From the IMG/VR virus record IMGVR_UViG_3300033144_007607, positions 1 to 45,897 of that record: a stretch of DNA of 45,897 nt. One strand, given 5' to 3'. The notes under the pieces are model-generated. The model ran no database searches and was not told the DNA's origin. It saw nothing but the letters and a program-made list of their open reading frames with translations. Positions 23,366 to 33,300 of the stretch are shown one piece after another. The stretch is from a virus. The position numbers were made by a program, and so were the translations under genes. Each line of letters begins with the position of its first letter. The first letter of the stretch is position 1.

Positions 23366-24097
23366 ATGAAAATAAATGAAAAACTAAAGCTAGTTCTTAG
23401 AGATGTATATCTTTATGATATTGAAGCTTGTCATTATACTATTATGAAAAAATTAGGTTATGATTTATCAGATTTAGATCAAAATGATAAACTCCAAAGA
23501 AATATTCAAATTGGTCAAATGATGAGAAAAAATCCAAAACTAACTACTGTACTAAGAACTACTACAAAAACATTAATTGATGAATATATGTTGAGGAATA
23601 ACATCAAAGATGATGATATTGTCATAAGACAATATGATGGAGTTCTTCTAATGAAAAGATTACATGAAACAAATATTCAAGAAATTCCATTAAACATGAG
23701 AAAGTATTTTGAGATTTTTATTATATCAATTGATCGAAAAATGTATATTGCGTGTGATAGTAATCGAGAAATAACAATAAAAGGCGTTCCATTTAGATAT
23801 GAAAAAATGGATCAAATTTATAAAAGATTATGTCAAATTAATTTTGCAAATAAAACATCAATATTCAAAAGTCTTCATAAGTTAAAATATGATTTTCTAC
23901 ATTCAAACGATGCAAATCTTTTTGGAGTTCCTGTAAAGGGAGACAAATATAATGTCTACCTAAAAGGATATGGGGAGATTGAAATATCAAAACAAACTCT
24001 GAAGATCATGGATACAGATGACATAGATAAAGAAAGGTATTTTAATTTCTATATAACTCCTTTTACAAAAAGTATAGTAATCGAAAACGTGAGGTAA
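23366..24097 (+). CDS. possible polymerase palm-like protein (243 aa)
   Basis: Unproven. Near the N-terminus YLYDIEACHYTIM (D18, E20) resembles motif A of family A/B DNA polymerases (hydrophobic-D-x-x-x-x-Y), and DDIVIRQYDGVLLMKRL (about 83-99) resembles a motif C hairpin with an acidic residue in the turn; between them lies a helix-rich stretch (RKNPKLTTVLRTTTKTLIDEYM). At 243 aa it could only be an isolated palm, a primase-like or degenerate module. The second half (KGVPFRYEKMDQIYKRL, FGVPVKGDKYNVYLKGYGE) is not recognised. Translation probably depends on the hairpin at 23281. Other folds are possible. Confidence 0.6.
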   Translation: MKINEKLKLVLRDVYLYDIEACHYTIMKKLGYDLSDLDQNDKLQRNIQIGQMMRKNPKLTTVLRTTTKTLIDEYMLRNNIKDDDIVIRQYDGVLLMKRLHETNIQEIPLNMRKYFEIFIISIDRKMYIACDSNREITIKGVPFRYEKMDQIYKRLCQINFANKTSIFKSLHKLKYDFLHSNDANLFGVPVKGDKYNVYLKGYGEIEISKQTLKIMDTDDIDKERYFNFYITPFTKSIVIENVR

Positions 24098-24101
24098 TAA
24101 T

Positions 24102-24365
24102 ATGATTATAATAACAGATGACTATTCCATTATTAACAAACCAAAGATGACAAGCAACTTTATCATAAGATTAAGCGATCTTAAAAAAATATATGATATA
24201 AATGAGGGTGAAATTGGAATATTATTCAAACGGAGCTTTAGTCTTAACGAGTGTCAAATTCAGGTAAAGGGCAAGGATAAAAATCTCCTAGCAAAAGATA
24301 TTTTAAAGATGTTATTAGAAGACGAAAAAATTTTCAATATAACAGGAGATATATCATTAAAATAA
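24102..24365 (+). CDS. unrecognised protein (87 aa)
   Basis: Mixed alpha/beta small protein: MIIITDDYSII opening strand, then TSNFIIRLSDLKKIYD and a helix LLAKDILKMLLEDEKIF. GAGG lies before the ATG, 4 bp after the preceding stop. No motif or family recognised. Confidence 0.65.
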   Translation: MIIITDDYSIINKPKMTSNFIIRLSDLKKIYDINEGEIGILFKRSFSLNECQIQVKGKDKNLLAKDILKMLLEDEKIFNITGDISLK

Positions 24366-24373
24366 ACAAAATT

Positions 24374-24565
24374 TTGGAATCCCCATCAGATTATATTTTT
24401 TATATAGATGAAGACAAATGGGTTGTATTTAAAAGAAAGGATGACATCTCTGAGTTAAGTATAAAAGAAATTCTAGAAAGTAACTCTTTTGATTGTCTAG
24501 ATCCGATAGACTTAATAAAAACATTATTATCAAATTTAAAAATTGAGGAGCTAGAATATGAATAG
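24374..24565 (+). CDS. unrecognised small acidic protein with uncertain start (63 aa)
   Basis: Frame open from a TTG at 24374 (product starts with ESPSDYIFYIDEDKWVVF), with a helical end (PIDLIKTLLSNLKIEEL) similar in layout to the end of the preceding protein, so the two may be related. There is no Shine-Dalgarno before the TTG and no ATG in the first part; the start may be misplaced or translation may be coupled to the gene before. The end overlaps the next gene by 8 bp. Confidence 0.5.
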   Translation: MESPSDYIFYIDEDKWVVFKRKDDISELSIKEILESNSFDCLDPIDLIKTLLSNLKIEELEYE

Positions 24566-25154
24566 AATATGCCCAAGTATTTTAAATATAGCAGCAGGGA
24601 AACTAAATCCAATAGGTCTGGATGAGCAGAAACGATATTTTCTTGTTAATTTAGACCCTATGTATTACACCTATAGTAGTGAAGAAATGATTGAAGATCA
24701 TTATAGTAGTCGAAGGTTCATAGAAACTATTACACATTATTGTAATTCTGATGCGTATGAATTTATGGAACGAACTAAAATCATATTTGATAGGGTATGC
24801 ATCTATAGATTTTTAGAGCATGTACCGATGGATAAGGTTCTATATTTCATATATCTCGTATCAACTGTAACTGAAGAAGGTTCTGAAGTTGATGTTATTG
24901 TCCCAAATTATAATGAGTTGGCGCATATGATCTTACATGAAGAAGTAAATAGTGTGAACTTTGAGAGAGATAATGTGCTTTTAACCACAGAATTATTAAA
25001 CGAACCATCATGCCCACATGCTTCAATATGGACAGAAGCTAGAGCAAAATATTTCTGGGAATTTGAAGGAAGATTTAAAGTAAAAGAAATATGGCCATCC
25101 TTTATATTTGATGGAAGAGTTATTTATCTAAGATTCAAGGCGATAAGATTGTAA
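24558..25154 (+). CDS. methyltransferase-fold protein (198 aa)
   Basis: The layout fits a class I S-adenosylmethionine methyltransferase. LNIAAGKLNPIG near residue 9 is in the place of the glycine-rich motif I, RYFLVNLDPMYY of the acidic end of strand 2, FDRVCIYRFLEHVPMDKV of the FD-x-V...LEH motif, and GSEVDVIVPNYNELAHMI of the following strand and helix. Motif I is atypical (AAGKL rather than G-x-G-x-G), so SAM binding is not assured. Many phage enzymes of this type modify DNA, RNA or small molecules; the target is unknown. It overlaps the previous gene by 8 bp and abuts the next. Confidence 0.6.
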   Translation: MNRICPSILNIAAGKLNPIGLDEQKRYFLVNLDPMYYTYSSEEMIEDHYSSRRFIETITHYCNSDAYEFMERTKIIFDRVCIYRFLEHVPMDKVLYFIYLVSTVTEEGSEVDVIVPNYNELAHMILHEEVNSVNFERDNVLLTTELLNEPSCPHASIWTEARAKYFWEFEGRFKVKEIWPSFIFDGRVIYLRFKAIRL

Positions 25155-25459
25155 TGGTGAAAAGAACCGATTATTACGTCACTAAACTTCAGATGGAACG
25201 TGACGCCAGTCTAATAATGTACGTTTATGACCGTAAAAATAGAATTCATATAGCTAAAAATAGACGTTATCCTCCAATTGGTGATATAAATCAAGAACAA
25301 TTTATAGATATAGCTCTATGTATAATAGCAAGACAAGCTCATCATAATACAGCTAAAGTTTTTCAAGAGGGATTGGTAATAGAAATGAAAGAAGCATTAA
25401 AGAAAGTTTTAGAAAAAAATTCATTAAAGGTGGAAAATAAAAATGATAATACCATTTAA
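25154..25459 (+). CDS. unrecognised basic protein (101 aa)
   Basis: Begins MVKRTDYYVTKLQMERDASLIMYVYDRKNRIHIAKNRR as strands, followed by a helical half (EQFIDIALCIIARQAHH, MKEALKKVLEKN). No motif recognised. It overlaps the gene before by one base and the next by 17 bp, so it is certainly part of the same transcript. Confidence 0.65.
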   Translation: MVKRTDYYVTKLQMERDASLIMYVYDRKNRIHIAKNRRYPPIGDINQEQFIDIALCIIARQAHHNTAKVFQEGLVIEMKEALKKVLEKNSLKVENKNDNTI

Positions 25460-26357
25460 CGAAAGAGCTGTTGAAATGGGATTAGAACCCTTTGCAGGAG
25501 GTTTTAAATATTCTGATCAATATGCAGACATTCTATACAGACCCCTTTCGACATCATACTCTGCTGAAGATAGACATATAACAGATAACTATATGTCTCC
25601 ATACTATGCAATTTTTACAAAAAGTGTAGATCAATCTAATACATCTTTTGTGTATTGCGGGATTGTTTCAAAAATATACAAATTCATGGGTCATGATGTA
25701 TTAAATCAAAGAGCAAGAGATTCTATTCTTGAAATCGGACTACCAGTAGTTCGAGAAAACCCTATATTATCTCAGCGTCTTACCAGTATGAGAAATGAAA
25801 TAATTATTCAGAGCAGTGTTAATGTACCTTCATATGACGATGTTTTTCCAGTTATGATACTCCATAATACATATGACGGAAGTGGAGCAGCAGTGGTGAC
25901 TTTTGGAATTGGAATGTACACCAATGATAGATGGATTACATTCTCATTTAATCTAGGACAATTAAGGCAAGTCCACATTGAAAGTTCAGACACAACTATG
26001 ACATCTTCTGTTGAAACATATCTTGAAACTTTTACTGAAAACATTTCAGATATGATTACACAAAGCTTTAGCGCACAAGTGACAGAAGATGATTTGTTAT
26101 CTACTCTAGATGTGATTGAAGAGCTTGGAAAAGGTCGAAGAAAAGAAATAGCCAAAATTCTTGAAGAACTTCCTCCGAGTCGTACTATAGATCAACTTCC
26201 TCCACTCCCATCTGCGTGGCATGTATTTTTGGCCATTGTTCGATATAGTAGCTTTGAACCCAATTTAAATGTCAAGCGACTATTGGAAAATGTTGCTGAA
26301 CGTGTGTTAGTTATCCCGACAAGAATGCATGAAGTCTTAGAACATCTTCAAGGATAG
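25443..26357 (+). CDS. possible DUF932-like phage/plasmid protein (304 aa)
   Basis: Centre reads VMILHNTYDGSGAAVVTFGIGMYTNDRWITF, which resembles the N-S-H-D-G-S-x-A-x-R block of DUF932 proteins found near replication genes of phages and plasmids; the resemblance is from memory. The C-terminal third is helical (LLSTLDVIEELGKGRRKEIAKILEEL) and ends VIPTRMHEVLEHL. No catalytic site is visible. It is the last gene before the terminator at 26361 and so closes the long + strand operon of DNA, RNA and metabolism genes. Confidence 0.6.
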   Translation: MIIPFNERAVEMGLEPFAGGFKYSDQYADILYRPLSTSYSAEDRHITDNYMSPYYAIFTKSVDQSNTSFVYCGIVSKIYKFMGHDVLNQRARDSILEIGLPVVRENPILSQRLTSMRNEIIIQSSVNVPSYDDVFPVMILHNTYDGSGAAVVTFGIGMYTNDRWITFSFNLGQLRQVHIESSDTTMTSSVETYLETFTENISDMITQSFSAQVTEDDLLSTLDVIEELGKGRRKEIAKILEELPPSRTIDQLPPLPSAWHVFLAIVRYSSFEPNLNVKRLLENVAERVLVIPTRMHEVLEHLQG

Positions 26358-26360
26358 AAG

Positions 26361-26391
26361 ATAGGGGGTTCCCGTACCCCCTATTTTTTTT
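26361..26391 (+). terminator. intrinsic terminator
   Basis: ATAGGGGGT (26361-26369) pairs perfectly with ACCCCCTAT (26376-26384) around a 6-nt loop and is followed by a run of eight T. It ends the upstream operon directly before the structural genes. Confidence 0.93.
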
Positions 26392-26392
26392 G

Positions 26393-26407
26393 GAACAAAA
26401 TATAAAA
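26393..26407 (+). promoter_or_regulatory. GAACAAAATATAAAA motif, candidate late promoter (copy 1)
   Basis: A 15-bp sequence repeated without mismatch on the minus strand at 43836-43850 and with 13 of 15 matches at 27744. It lies immediately after the terminator and 13 bp before the first structural gene. The ATATAAA part resembles a -10 element. A promoter role, probably for the phage polymerase with an unknown specificity factor, is inference; a processing site or 5' leader element is the alternative. Confidence 0.55.
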
Positions 26408-26420
26408 AAGGGAATATATC

Positions 26421-27719
26421 ATGCCAGACAAATTAAGCGATAAACCTGCTGGAAGAACTTATACTCCAACCAGATCATATGATTTGCAACTTTCAATAAA
26501 ACTATTAGATTATAGTGCGGATCTTGTTGCTATGACAGTAAATTCATCCTTATCTACTGGTTACCAGGTTATAGAACTAATTCTTTCATTAGATCCAACA
26601 GATGTTATATTCGGTGAGCTATATGGAGAAAGTCCAATTAAGCTATCAATAACTCTTCTTGGAGAAAGTGAAATACCAGGACCTCGGGTACAAATGGATT
26701 TAATGTATCTGAAATCTGATTTTAAATTAGATGAAAGAGAAGAAATATCTAAAGATAAACAAAATAATCGTGTTATGTATACCGTCACAACAGTAACAAA
26801 GAAGCCATATCATACTTTCACTTCTATGGTTAATGATGTTTTTATAGGAGTAAATCTAAGAAGTATATTAAACAGCTTAGTCTCAAATACAAATGCAACT
26901 CTTCAGTATGATTCTGATGGAGAAAATACTACTCCAATTGATCAAGTGTGTATTCCCCCAACTACATTATATAAAGTCATAAAAGAATATAACAGAATGA
27001 GTAATGATATTTTTGATGGCTTCTTAGATCAACGATTTGGTCTTTTTAATGGAACTCCAGGTGTTTTCTGTCAATTTGATAATAAAGTTTATATAAAGAA
27101 CTTAACTGCTAAAATGTCAAAAAATCAGACCTTTACTATGTATCATCTTGCCTTAAATACCGACAAGACAACTGTAGAGAGAATATTTGAAGAAGTTTAT
27201 GATCTTAATACATCGTTTTACACATATGATCTTGTAGATACTGATTATTCTGGTAATGCTAGATTTGCAACAATTGCCTCTAATTTAAATCATATAGTTA
27301 AACCAAAAAACTCTTTATTTAGTATCATTAATCAAGACTTAAAAACAGTTGGTACCAACTACTCACTCACATACAAAACAAATACAATACCTCGTTTTCC
27401 AATTGATCCAAATGTAGAAAGAACAAGATATTTTAATCAGGACACTGGGTATGAAAATGAACAAACTATATTTAACTCTAGGTTTGGTAGAAGTCTTGCT
27501 GATCTTTCAGCTCTCAGTCTTAATTTAGAAAGAAACTTACCTGTTTTACCTTTACTTAATGTTGGTGAATGTGTTAAATATAAACCGTTAACTTTAGAAT
27601 ATCAAGACTTAGAAGGGAAGTATATTTTATGGAGTTCGGCTATTAAATTCATACGAGGTGGAGCAAGCTGGACCACTACCTGCCGTGTCAATCTTGTTAG
27701 AACCAATAAAACTAAATAA
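26421..27719 (+). CDS. probable baseplate hub-like structural protein (432 aa)
   Basis: Strand-rich protein opening the late gene block. The first 120 residues (RSYDLQLSIKLLDYSADLVAMTV, GELYGESPIKLSITLLGESE) and the last 60 (LPLLNVGECVKYKPLTLEYQDLEGKYILWSSAIKFIRGG) look like the beta-barrel parts of hub proteins such as T4 gp27 or gpD, which join the tail tube to the baseplate and spike. The identification rests on layout and neighbourhood (tape measure, tube cap, J-like wedge), not on a motif. No strong Shine-Dalgarno is visible. Confidence 0.55.
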   Translation: MPDKLSDKPAGRTYTPTRSYDLQLSIKLLDYSADLVAMTVNSSLSTGYQVIELILSLDPTDVIFGELYGESPIKLSITLLGESEIPGPRVQMDLMYLKSDFKLDEREEISKDKQNNRVMYTVTTVTKKPYHTFTSMVNDVFIGVNLRSILNSLVSNTNATLQYDSDGENTTPIDQVCIPPTTLYKVIKEYNRMSNDIFDGFLDQRFGLFNGTPGVFCQFDNKVYIKNLTAKMSKNQTFTMYHLALNTDKTTVERIFEEVYDLNTSFYTYDLVDTDYSGNARFATIASNLNHIVKPKNSLFSIINQDLKTVGTNYSLTYKTNTIPRFPIDPNVERTRYFNQDTGYENEQTIFNSRFGRSLADLSALSLNLERNLPVLPLLNVGECVKYKPLTLEYQDLEGKYILWSSAIKFIRGGASWTTTCRVNLVRTNKTK

Positions 27720-27743
27720 AATGCTTGTACCTTCTAAAAATTA

Positions 27744-27758
27744 GAACAAAAAATAAAG
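27744..27758 (+). promoter_or_regulatory. GAACAAAAAATAAAG, variant of the late motif (copy 2)
   Basis: Differs from the 15-bp motif at positions 9 and 15. It lies in the 48-bp gap before the terminase gene and its 3' end overlaps the AAAGGAG ribosome binding site. The overlap is awkward for a -10 element, since the transcript would start almost at the ATG, so this copy is the weakest of the three. Confidence 0.4.
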
Positions 27759-27767
27759 GAGCATAGT

Positions 27768-29411
27768 ATGGCAGAGAATGTTTTACACGGTCTAGCAGAT
27801 AAGTTTATTACAGAATACTTACGATGTAGAAGTAGTTTTGAATATTTTTGTAGACATTATATCTGGATAGAAGTTCCTGGAAAAGATGCTCATTTAAAAC
27901 CATACAGGAAACAACTTCAGCTTGTAGACTTAATTGAAAAACATCACTATGTTCTAGTTCTAAAAAGTAGACAAATAGGAATATCAACCATTATACAAGC
28001 ATACGCTTCATGGTTAACATTGTTCTATGACAATGCAGTTATTGGAATTATTTCAAAAGATGGTAAAGAAGCTACAGATTTTGCTAGAGCTATCCGTGGA
28101 ATGATAGAAAAAGTTCCTGACTGGATGAAACCCCCAAGAGGACAGTTAGGAAGAGGATTTGCAAAACGAGCAGAACAATCTTTCATTCTTACAAATGGAA
28201 GCAAAGTATTTGCTTCACCTGTCAATCCAAATGCTCCTGATAAAACCCTTCGTGGTAAAGCAATTACCCTATTAGTTATTGATGAAGCGGCATTTGTTAC
28301 TCATATTGATGATGCATGGACAAGTATGGTTCCAGCTCTATCTACTAATCAAATGATGGCAAAAAAGGCTAAAGTACCATTTGGGACAGTAGTATTATCA
28401 ACACCAAACAAAACAGTAGGTCTTGGTAAGTGGTATTTTGAAAGATATCAAAGATCCTTATCTGGAGATGATATTTTCAAGCCATTTGTAATTCATTGGA
28501 AAATGATTCCAGAGTTAGCAGATGATCCAGATTGGTACCAAACACAGTGCTCTCTATTTGATAATGATCAAAGAAAAATTTCACAGGAATTGGAACTAAA
28601 ATTCTTACCGACCGAAGGATCATTCTTTGAAGCAGAAACAGTAGAAAAATTACAAGATGCTACAGTTAAACCAATTTCAAAACTAAAACTTTACAATGGA
28701 GAAATTTGGAAATTTGCTGAAGCAATTAAAGAACGATATTATATACTCGGAGTTGATACCGCTCCAGAGCATGGGGAAGATAAATCAGCAATAACCGTTT
28801 GGGACTATGAAACATTAGAACAAGTTTGGGAATATCAAGGAAAGTGTAAGGTTTTAGACTTTGTAAAAGTTGTAAAAGTTGCAGCTACAGAATATCCTGG
28901 CCTTATAGTTGTAGAATCAAACTCATATGGTAACCAAGTTGTAGAACAATTATATCATAGTGAATTTTCCACTATGATATATCAGGAAAAGAGAGGGCAG
29001 AAAACTATGATTCCTGGGCTTGCAACTAATGTGAAAACTAGACCTCTAATGATAGATGCTTTATATTCATATGTTAGTCAATTTCCTGAGTCTATTAAAT
29101 CAGAAAGACTTGCTCTGGAACTAACTGGATTGGTAACAAAACCAAGTGGAAAAGTTGAAGCTGATCAAGGTTGTAAAGATGACTTAGCTTTGGCAACGGC
29201 AGTATGTTTTTACGTTAGAAAATATGATCCACCTCTTTTAATTGGTTCATTACAACATCAGCTTGTAGCAGAAGAACTAAAAGATATAGTCAAATTCAAC
29301 ACAGGTATAAGTACAGAATTTTCAAATAAAGATATAATGGATCATGTTAAAGATCATATGAGCGAGATGGGTGGTTTTGTAGATGTTATAGGATTATATA
29401 ATAAAGAGTAG
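27768..29411 (+). CDS. terL: terminase large subunit
   Basis: DNA packaging motor that cuts concatemers and pumps DNA into the prohead. The ATPase half has a Walker A-like VLKSRQIGIST at 64-74, Walker B LLVIDEAAF with D172 and E173, and coupling motif VVLSTPN. The nuclease half (RNase H-like) has GVDTAPEHGEDKSA with D330, VVESNSYGNQVVEQ, and KDDLALATA as the last acidic ligand. At 547 aa it is normal in size for the T4 gp17 group. AAAGGAG precedes the ATG. A small terminase subunit and the portal are not recognisable in the window. Confidence 0.94.
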   Translation: MAENVLHGLADKFITEYLRCRSSFEYFCRHYIWIEVPGKDAHLKPYRKQLQLVDLIEKHHYVLVLKSRQIGISTIIQAYASWLTLFYDNAVIGIISKDGKEATDFARAIRGMIEKVPDWMKPPRGQLGRGFAKRAEQSFILTNGSKVFASPVNPNAPDKTLRGKAITLLVIDEAAFVTHIDDAWTSMVPALSTNQMMAKKAKVPFGTVVLSTPNKTVGLGKWYFERYQRSLSGDDIFKPFVIHWKMIPELADDPDWYQTQCSLFDNDQRKISQELELKFLPTEGSFFEAETVEKLQDATVKPISKLKLYNGEIWKFAEAIKERYYILGVDTAPEHGEDKSAITVWDYETLEQVWEYQGKCKVLDFVKVVKVAATEYPGLIVVESNSYGNQVVEQLYHSEFSTMIYQEKRGQKTMIPGLATNVKTRPLMIDALYSYVSQFPESIKSERLALELTGLVTKPSGKVEADQGCKDDLALATAVCFYVRKYDPPLLIGSLQHQLVAEELKDIVKFNTGISTEFSNKDIMDHVKDHMSEMGGFVDVIGLYNKE

Positions 29412-29422
29412 GAGTTTTAATT

Positions 29423-30319
29423 ATGCTAAACACAGATAAAAATTTAGATGAGATTATTGCTTTACCTATTGGTCTTAAACCTCTTGCAAGACTTGATGGA
29501 AAATTAATATACGGTTCTGAAAAGCTAAATACTAACTTTTTGAAAGCAATATCTAAAAGTAAAAGAACAAGTCCTCATTTAGCAAAATTTAGTAGCATGA
29601 TTAATTCTAAAAGGTTGATAGTGTGTTTTAAAAGTAAAACGCTACCGGGATTTATTCAATGGAAAGTATTTGCTCCAAGTGGAGAGCAAAAGATTCTTGG
29701 ATTTTATGATCCGCCTTCAGATAAAATATTTATTTTTATTTCCTCAAACCTAAATATGTTTGCATATGTATCAAACAATTTTCTATCAAAATTATTAATT
29801 CATGAATCAATCCATATGTTTGCAGATGTAAAAAGAGGATCTTTTATATCTTTATTTAAAGCAGATTTAATTAATTACTACAAACATTTATGGACAAACT
29901 ATTTCAAAATGAATAAAAATGACGTTAAAGATGAAACCATTTTAAATGTAGTAAATTTTATATTCAAAAATTTTGAACTAAAATCACCTACAGGTGCTGG
30001 TTTAAAAGCATATTTCACTCTTATTTTTAAAGAATTTTTTCAATACACAACTGTTAGTAAGGATGAATTTGCAAAACTTGTAAGTGACTACCTTCTATTT
30101 GCAACGATTTTTGTTACTGATATGCAGAAGTTTATATCAAGCATCCCTAAATATAAACATGTCTTTACTCCAATATATACAGCATATAAAGAAGCATTTG
30201 GTTTAACAAATCTAACAACCTTATGTGTACAGGAACTTTTATATCCTTCTGAAGTTATTGCTATAATGTCAGAAGGAATAGGTAATAGCAGGATAAATAC
30301 CGCTATTAAAAACCTATAA
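29423..30319 (+). CDS. HExxH zinc-metalloprotease-like virion-module protein (298 aa)
   Basis: The motif LLIHESIHMFADV (H127, E128, H131) is the zinc site of zincin metalloproteases. Further on, QELLYPSEVIAIMSEG near the C-terminus could supply the third ligand Glu. The N-terminal 120 residues are strand-rich and lack a signal peptide or membrane segment. It sits between terminase and tape measure in the structural operon, so it could be a maturation protease or an injected enzyme; both are inference. I know of no standard phage tail gene at this position with an HExxH site. Confidence 0.6.
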   Translation: MLNTDKNLDEIIALPIGLKPLARLDGKLIYGSEKLNTNFLKAISKSKRTSPHLAKFSSMINSKRLIVCFKSKTLPGFIQWKVFAPSGEQKILGFYDPPSDKIFIFISSNLNMFAYVSNNFLSKLLIHESIHMFADVKRGSFISLFKADLINYYKHLWTNYFKMNKNDVKDETILNVVNFIFKNFELKSPTGAGLKAYFTLIFKEFFQYTTVSKDEFAKLVSDYLLFATIFVTDMQKFISSIPKYKHVFTPIYTAYKEAFGLTNLTTLCVQELLYPSEVIAIMSEGIGNSRINTAIKNL

Positions 30320-30331
30320 GGAGATTAATAA

Positions 30332-33300
30332 ATGCCCGATGATGAAACGATTGCTCCAGGTGCTGGAACTTTAGAAAAAGAAGTCAACTCAGCAGAGACT
30401 GGCAGGGCAAGAAGAATTAATAGTCTTACAGATAAAGTGAATAAGATGGTTGCCGAAGAAAATAAAAAGAGACTTCAAATATCGACTGAGATTGATTCGC
30501 TAGCTAAGCAACATCAGAAAGCAATGAAAGAACTTGAAATGTCAAGATCAGAGTTTACTACTGAAACTACATCAAGTTTAAATAGAGTTGTAAAAGGTCT
30601 TGGAAGTGCAGTTGGTGCTTTATCTACTGGTATTGCGAGGATATCGGCAGACACAGCTAAAGCTTCAAGAGAAGCAATATCTCAATATGGAAGAGCAATT
30701 AGTCAAGACATTAGTATCAATAAAACAAACACCATTGCTATGGCTTTATCACAAGCAACTCCTTTATTTGGATATTTTGCCGCCAAATTTATGGAGACAG
30801 ATGTTTTCCGTAAAGCTTCCATAAAAATCCAAGATTCTGTAGCCTCATCAGTTAAAAAAGGATTGTCTGTTGTTTCTGCTCCATTTAGAAGAGAAAAACC
30901 AAAACCAGGAGGCGGGCCAAGATACGAAGAAATATCTACAGGAGCATCAAAAGCACGTATTTCAGCAGCTAGTATTGTAACTCAACAAAATATAGGCAGA
31001 ACTCTAGAAAAAATAGATAAATTCTCAGAAAACTTTGGAACAAATCTTGAAACTACTCTAATCGAAGAAGTTAAAGAGCAAAGAGTATCTCAGCAAAGTA
31101 TGTTTAAAACTTTTATTAAAAATTTTATTCACGCACGAGATGTAAAAGAAGAAAAATGGAATATGAGATTAACAAAAGCTATTCTAGACTTAAGAGTTGG
31201 TCTTATTGGTCTTTCATCAAGATTCAATATTGCCTGGAAGAAAACCCTATTATCACATCCTACATTTAGAACTATTCTCACAGTATCTGATATGATGTGG
31301 CGATTCTTTTCAGTACCAGTGGGTGGTATTCTTAGAGCAAGAGGTGGTTATCAGGGTCCCCTAAATAGAGCTATGAGAACTAAGAATGTTATGATGAAGT
31401 CAGCAAATGTTCTTGGTTTAATATATTCAACGGGAATTCCACTTCTTGATGAGATACGTCAATCTACTACATATTTAGCTGATTATTTTAGTAAAGGTAC
31501 GTTTGAAACAAAACTGAAAAAGAGCTGGACAATCGCTGGTAAATTATATAGAGGCACTAAAGCAGGAATGAAATTTGCTGGAGAAGCTGGAGAAGGAATA
31601 GGAGAATATCTTAGAAGTGAATTTAAAGAAAGAAAAGGAATGGAACCACGTGAAGCTCTTAGAAGAAAAGCATTTGAAATGAAAGAGAGAATCGCAAAAA
31701 GTAGATTAGGAAGAAGCTGGTTGGGAAGAACTATGAGAGGATACCAAAGGGAACAAGGTTGGCAAGATTATCCAGGTGCACCTCCCGTTAGACCTTCTGG
31801 ATATTTGGGAGCTGGTGGCGCGCCTGCTGGTCTTTTGGGTGAAGGTGCGATACGAATGGGATCTGGAAAAACGGTTCTTTCAAGATCATCTGGAAGAACT
31901 GCAGAACAAACAGCTTCTTATATGAAGAGAACAGGAAAAACAGTTACTGATATAGCTAGAGAAAATGTAATGAAACAAGGTGCTATGTATGAAGGAAGAA
32001 GTGCATTTTCAAAAGGTGGACCGGCACGTTCTCCTGAAGGAACAATAGAATCTTTTAATACTCAAAGTCGTATGCAAGAAGAAGTTAGAAATCTTCTTCA
32101 ACAACTTGTTGAAATGAAACAAGATCAAGAAAAAAGAGAGGGACCTCATTCCCCAAGTATGGCAAAAAATATAGCCAACTTAGCAGTCGACTCAAAAGAA
32201 AATATAGAAAAAGAAGAAGAAATATCAAGTAAAGGAAAAAAGAAATCAGAAAGTATAGAAAGAAAAGCGAAATCAGCAAAACATAAAGAACTAAAAAAGG
32301 AATCTTTCCTTAAAAAATACCGTAAGAAAGCTATGCGTCTAAATCAAAAAAGAACTCGTTTTATGGGTAAAATGTCAAAGAGATTAAAAAGTGTGGGAAG
32401 CTGGCTTTGGAAAGGTGTATTATTTTTATTCTCATTTGTTAAACCGTTCTTTAAAAGTCTTGGACCAGCATTGAAATGGATAGGAATGCTGAGTTCAGGA
32501 GGTATAGCTGGACTTATTGCAGCCGCCGGAGGTCTTACTTTTGTTATTGGTATTATAACAGCAGCTTTGACTGGACTAGGAATTGGAACTCTAGTAAATA
32601 GATGGTTAAATAGGGCTTATGATAAATGGGAGAAACAAAAGGAAGAGAGAGGAAGAAAATATAGTGCAACAGAAGCGGATAGATGGAAAGAAATCCAAGA
32701 AGAGAAAAAGACAGGTGGCTTTAAAACCAAGATGCTTGCTAAAGCAAAGACCCAAACATATTTAAGTCTAACACGTACTCGACCAGAAGCAGAAAAGAAG
32801 ACATTCACTTCATCAATTACACGATATGGCTTGTCTTGGTTAGATGCAAACGCTGGTCAACAAGCATATATGAAATCTAATATGGACAAATATTTACAAT
32901 ATAGACCATCTGAAATAACATCTCTGAGAAGCCAGTGGATAGCAGAAGGTGGCCCACCATGGTATTTAGGGTCGGGTATTGAAAATTCTTATGAATATGG
33001 AGAAAGACGAGAAAAAAGATTTTTAAAGTATCTTCAGAAAAAAGGAATGAAAGTAGGAAAAGCAGGTGCAATAGCAGATGTAATAGGCAGAGATATAAAA
33101 ATAAAAGCTCAACAAGTAAAAATAAAAGCTCAACGAGCAGCAAAATTTATTAAAGAAAAAGCTATTACATTTCTAACAGCTACAGCAAGACAAGCAAAAT
33201 TAAGAGCCCTTCAACTTACAGCATTTGGAGCAGATAGAGGAGTTTGGTTAGCTAATAAGTTATCAGAAGTAAGAATAAAAGGAAAATGGTTCGATATTAA

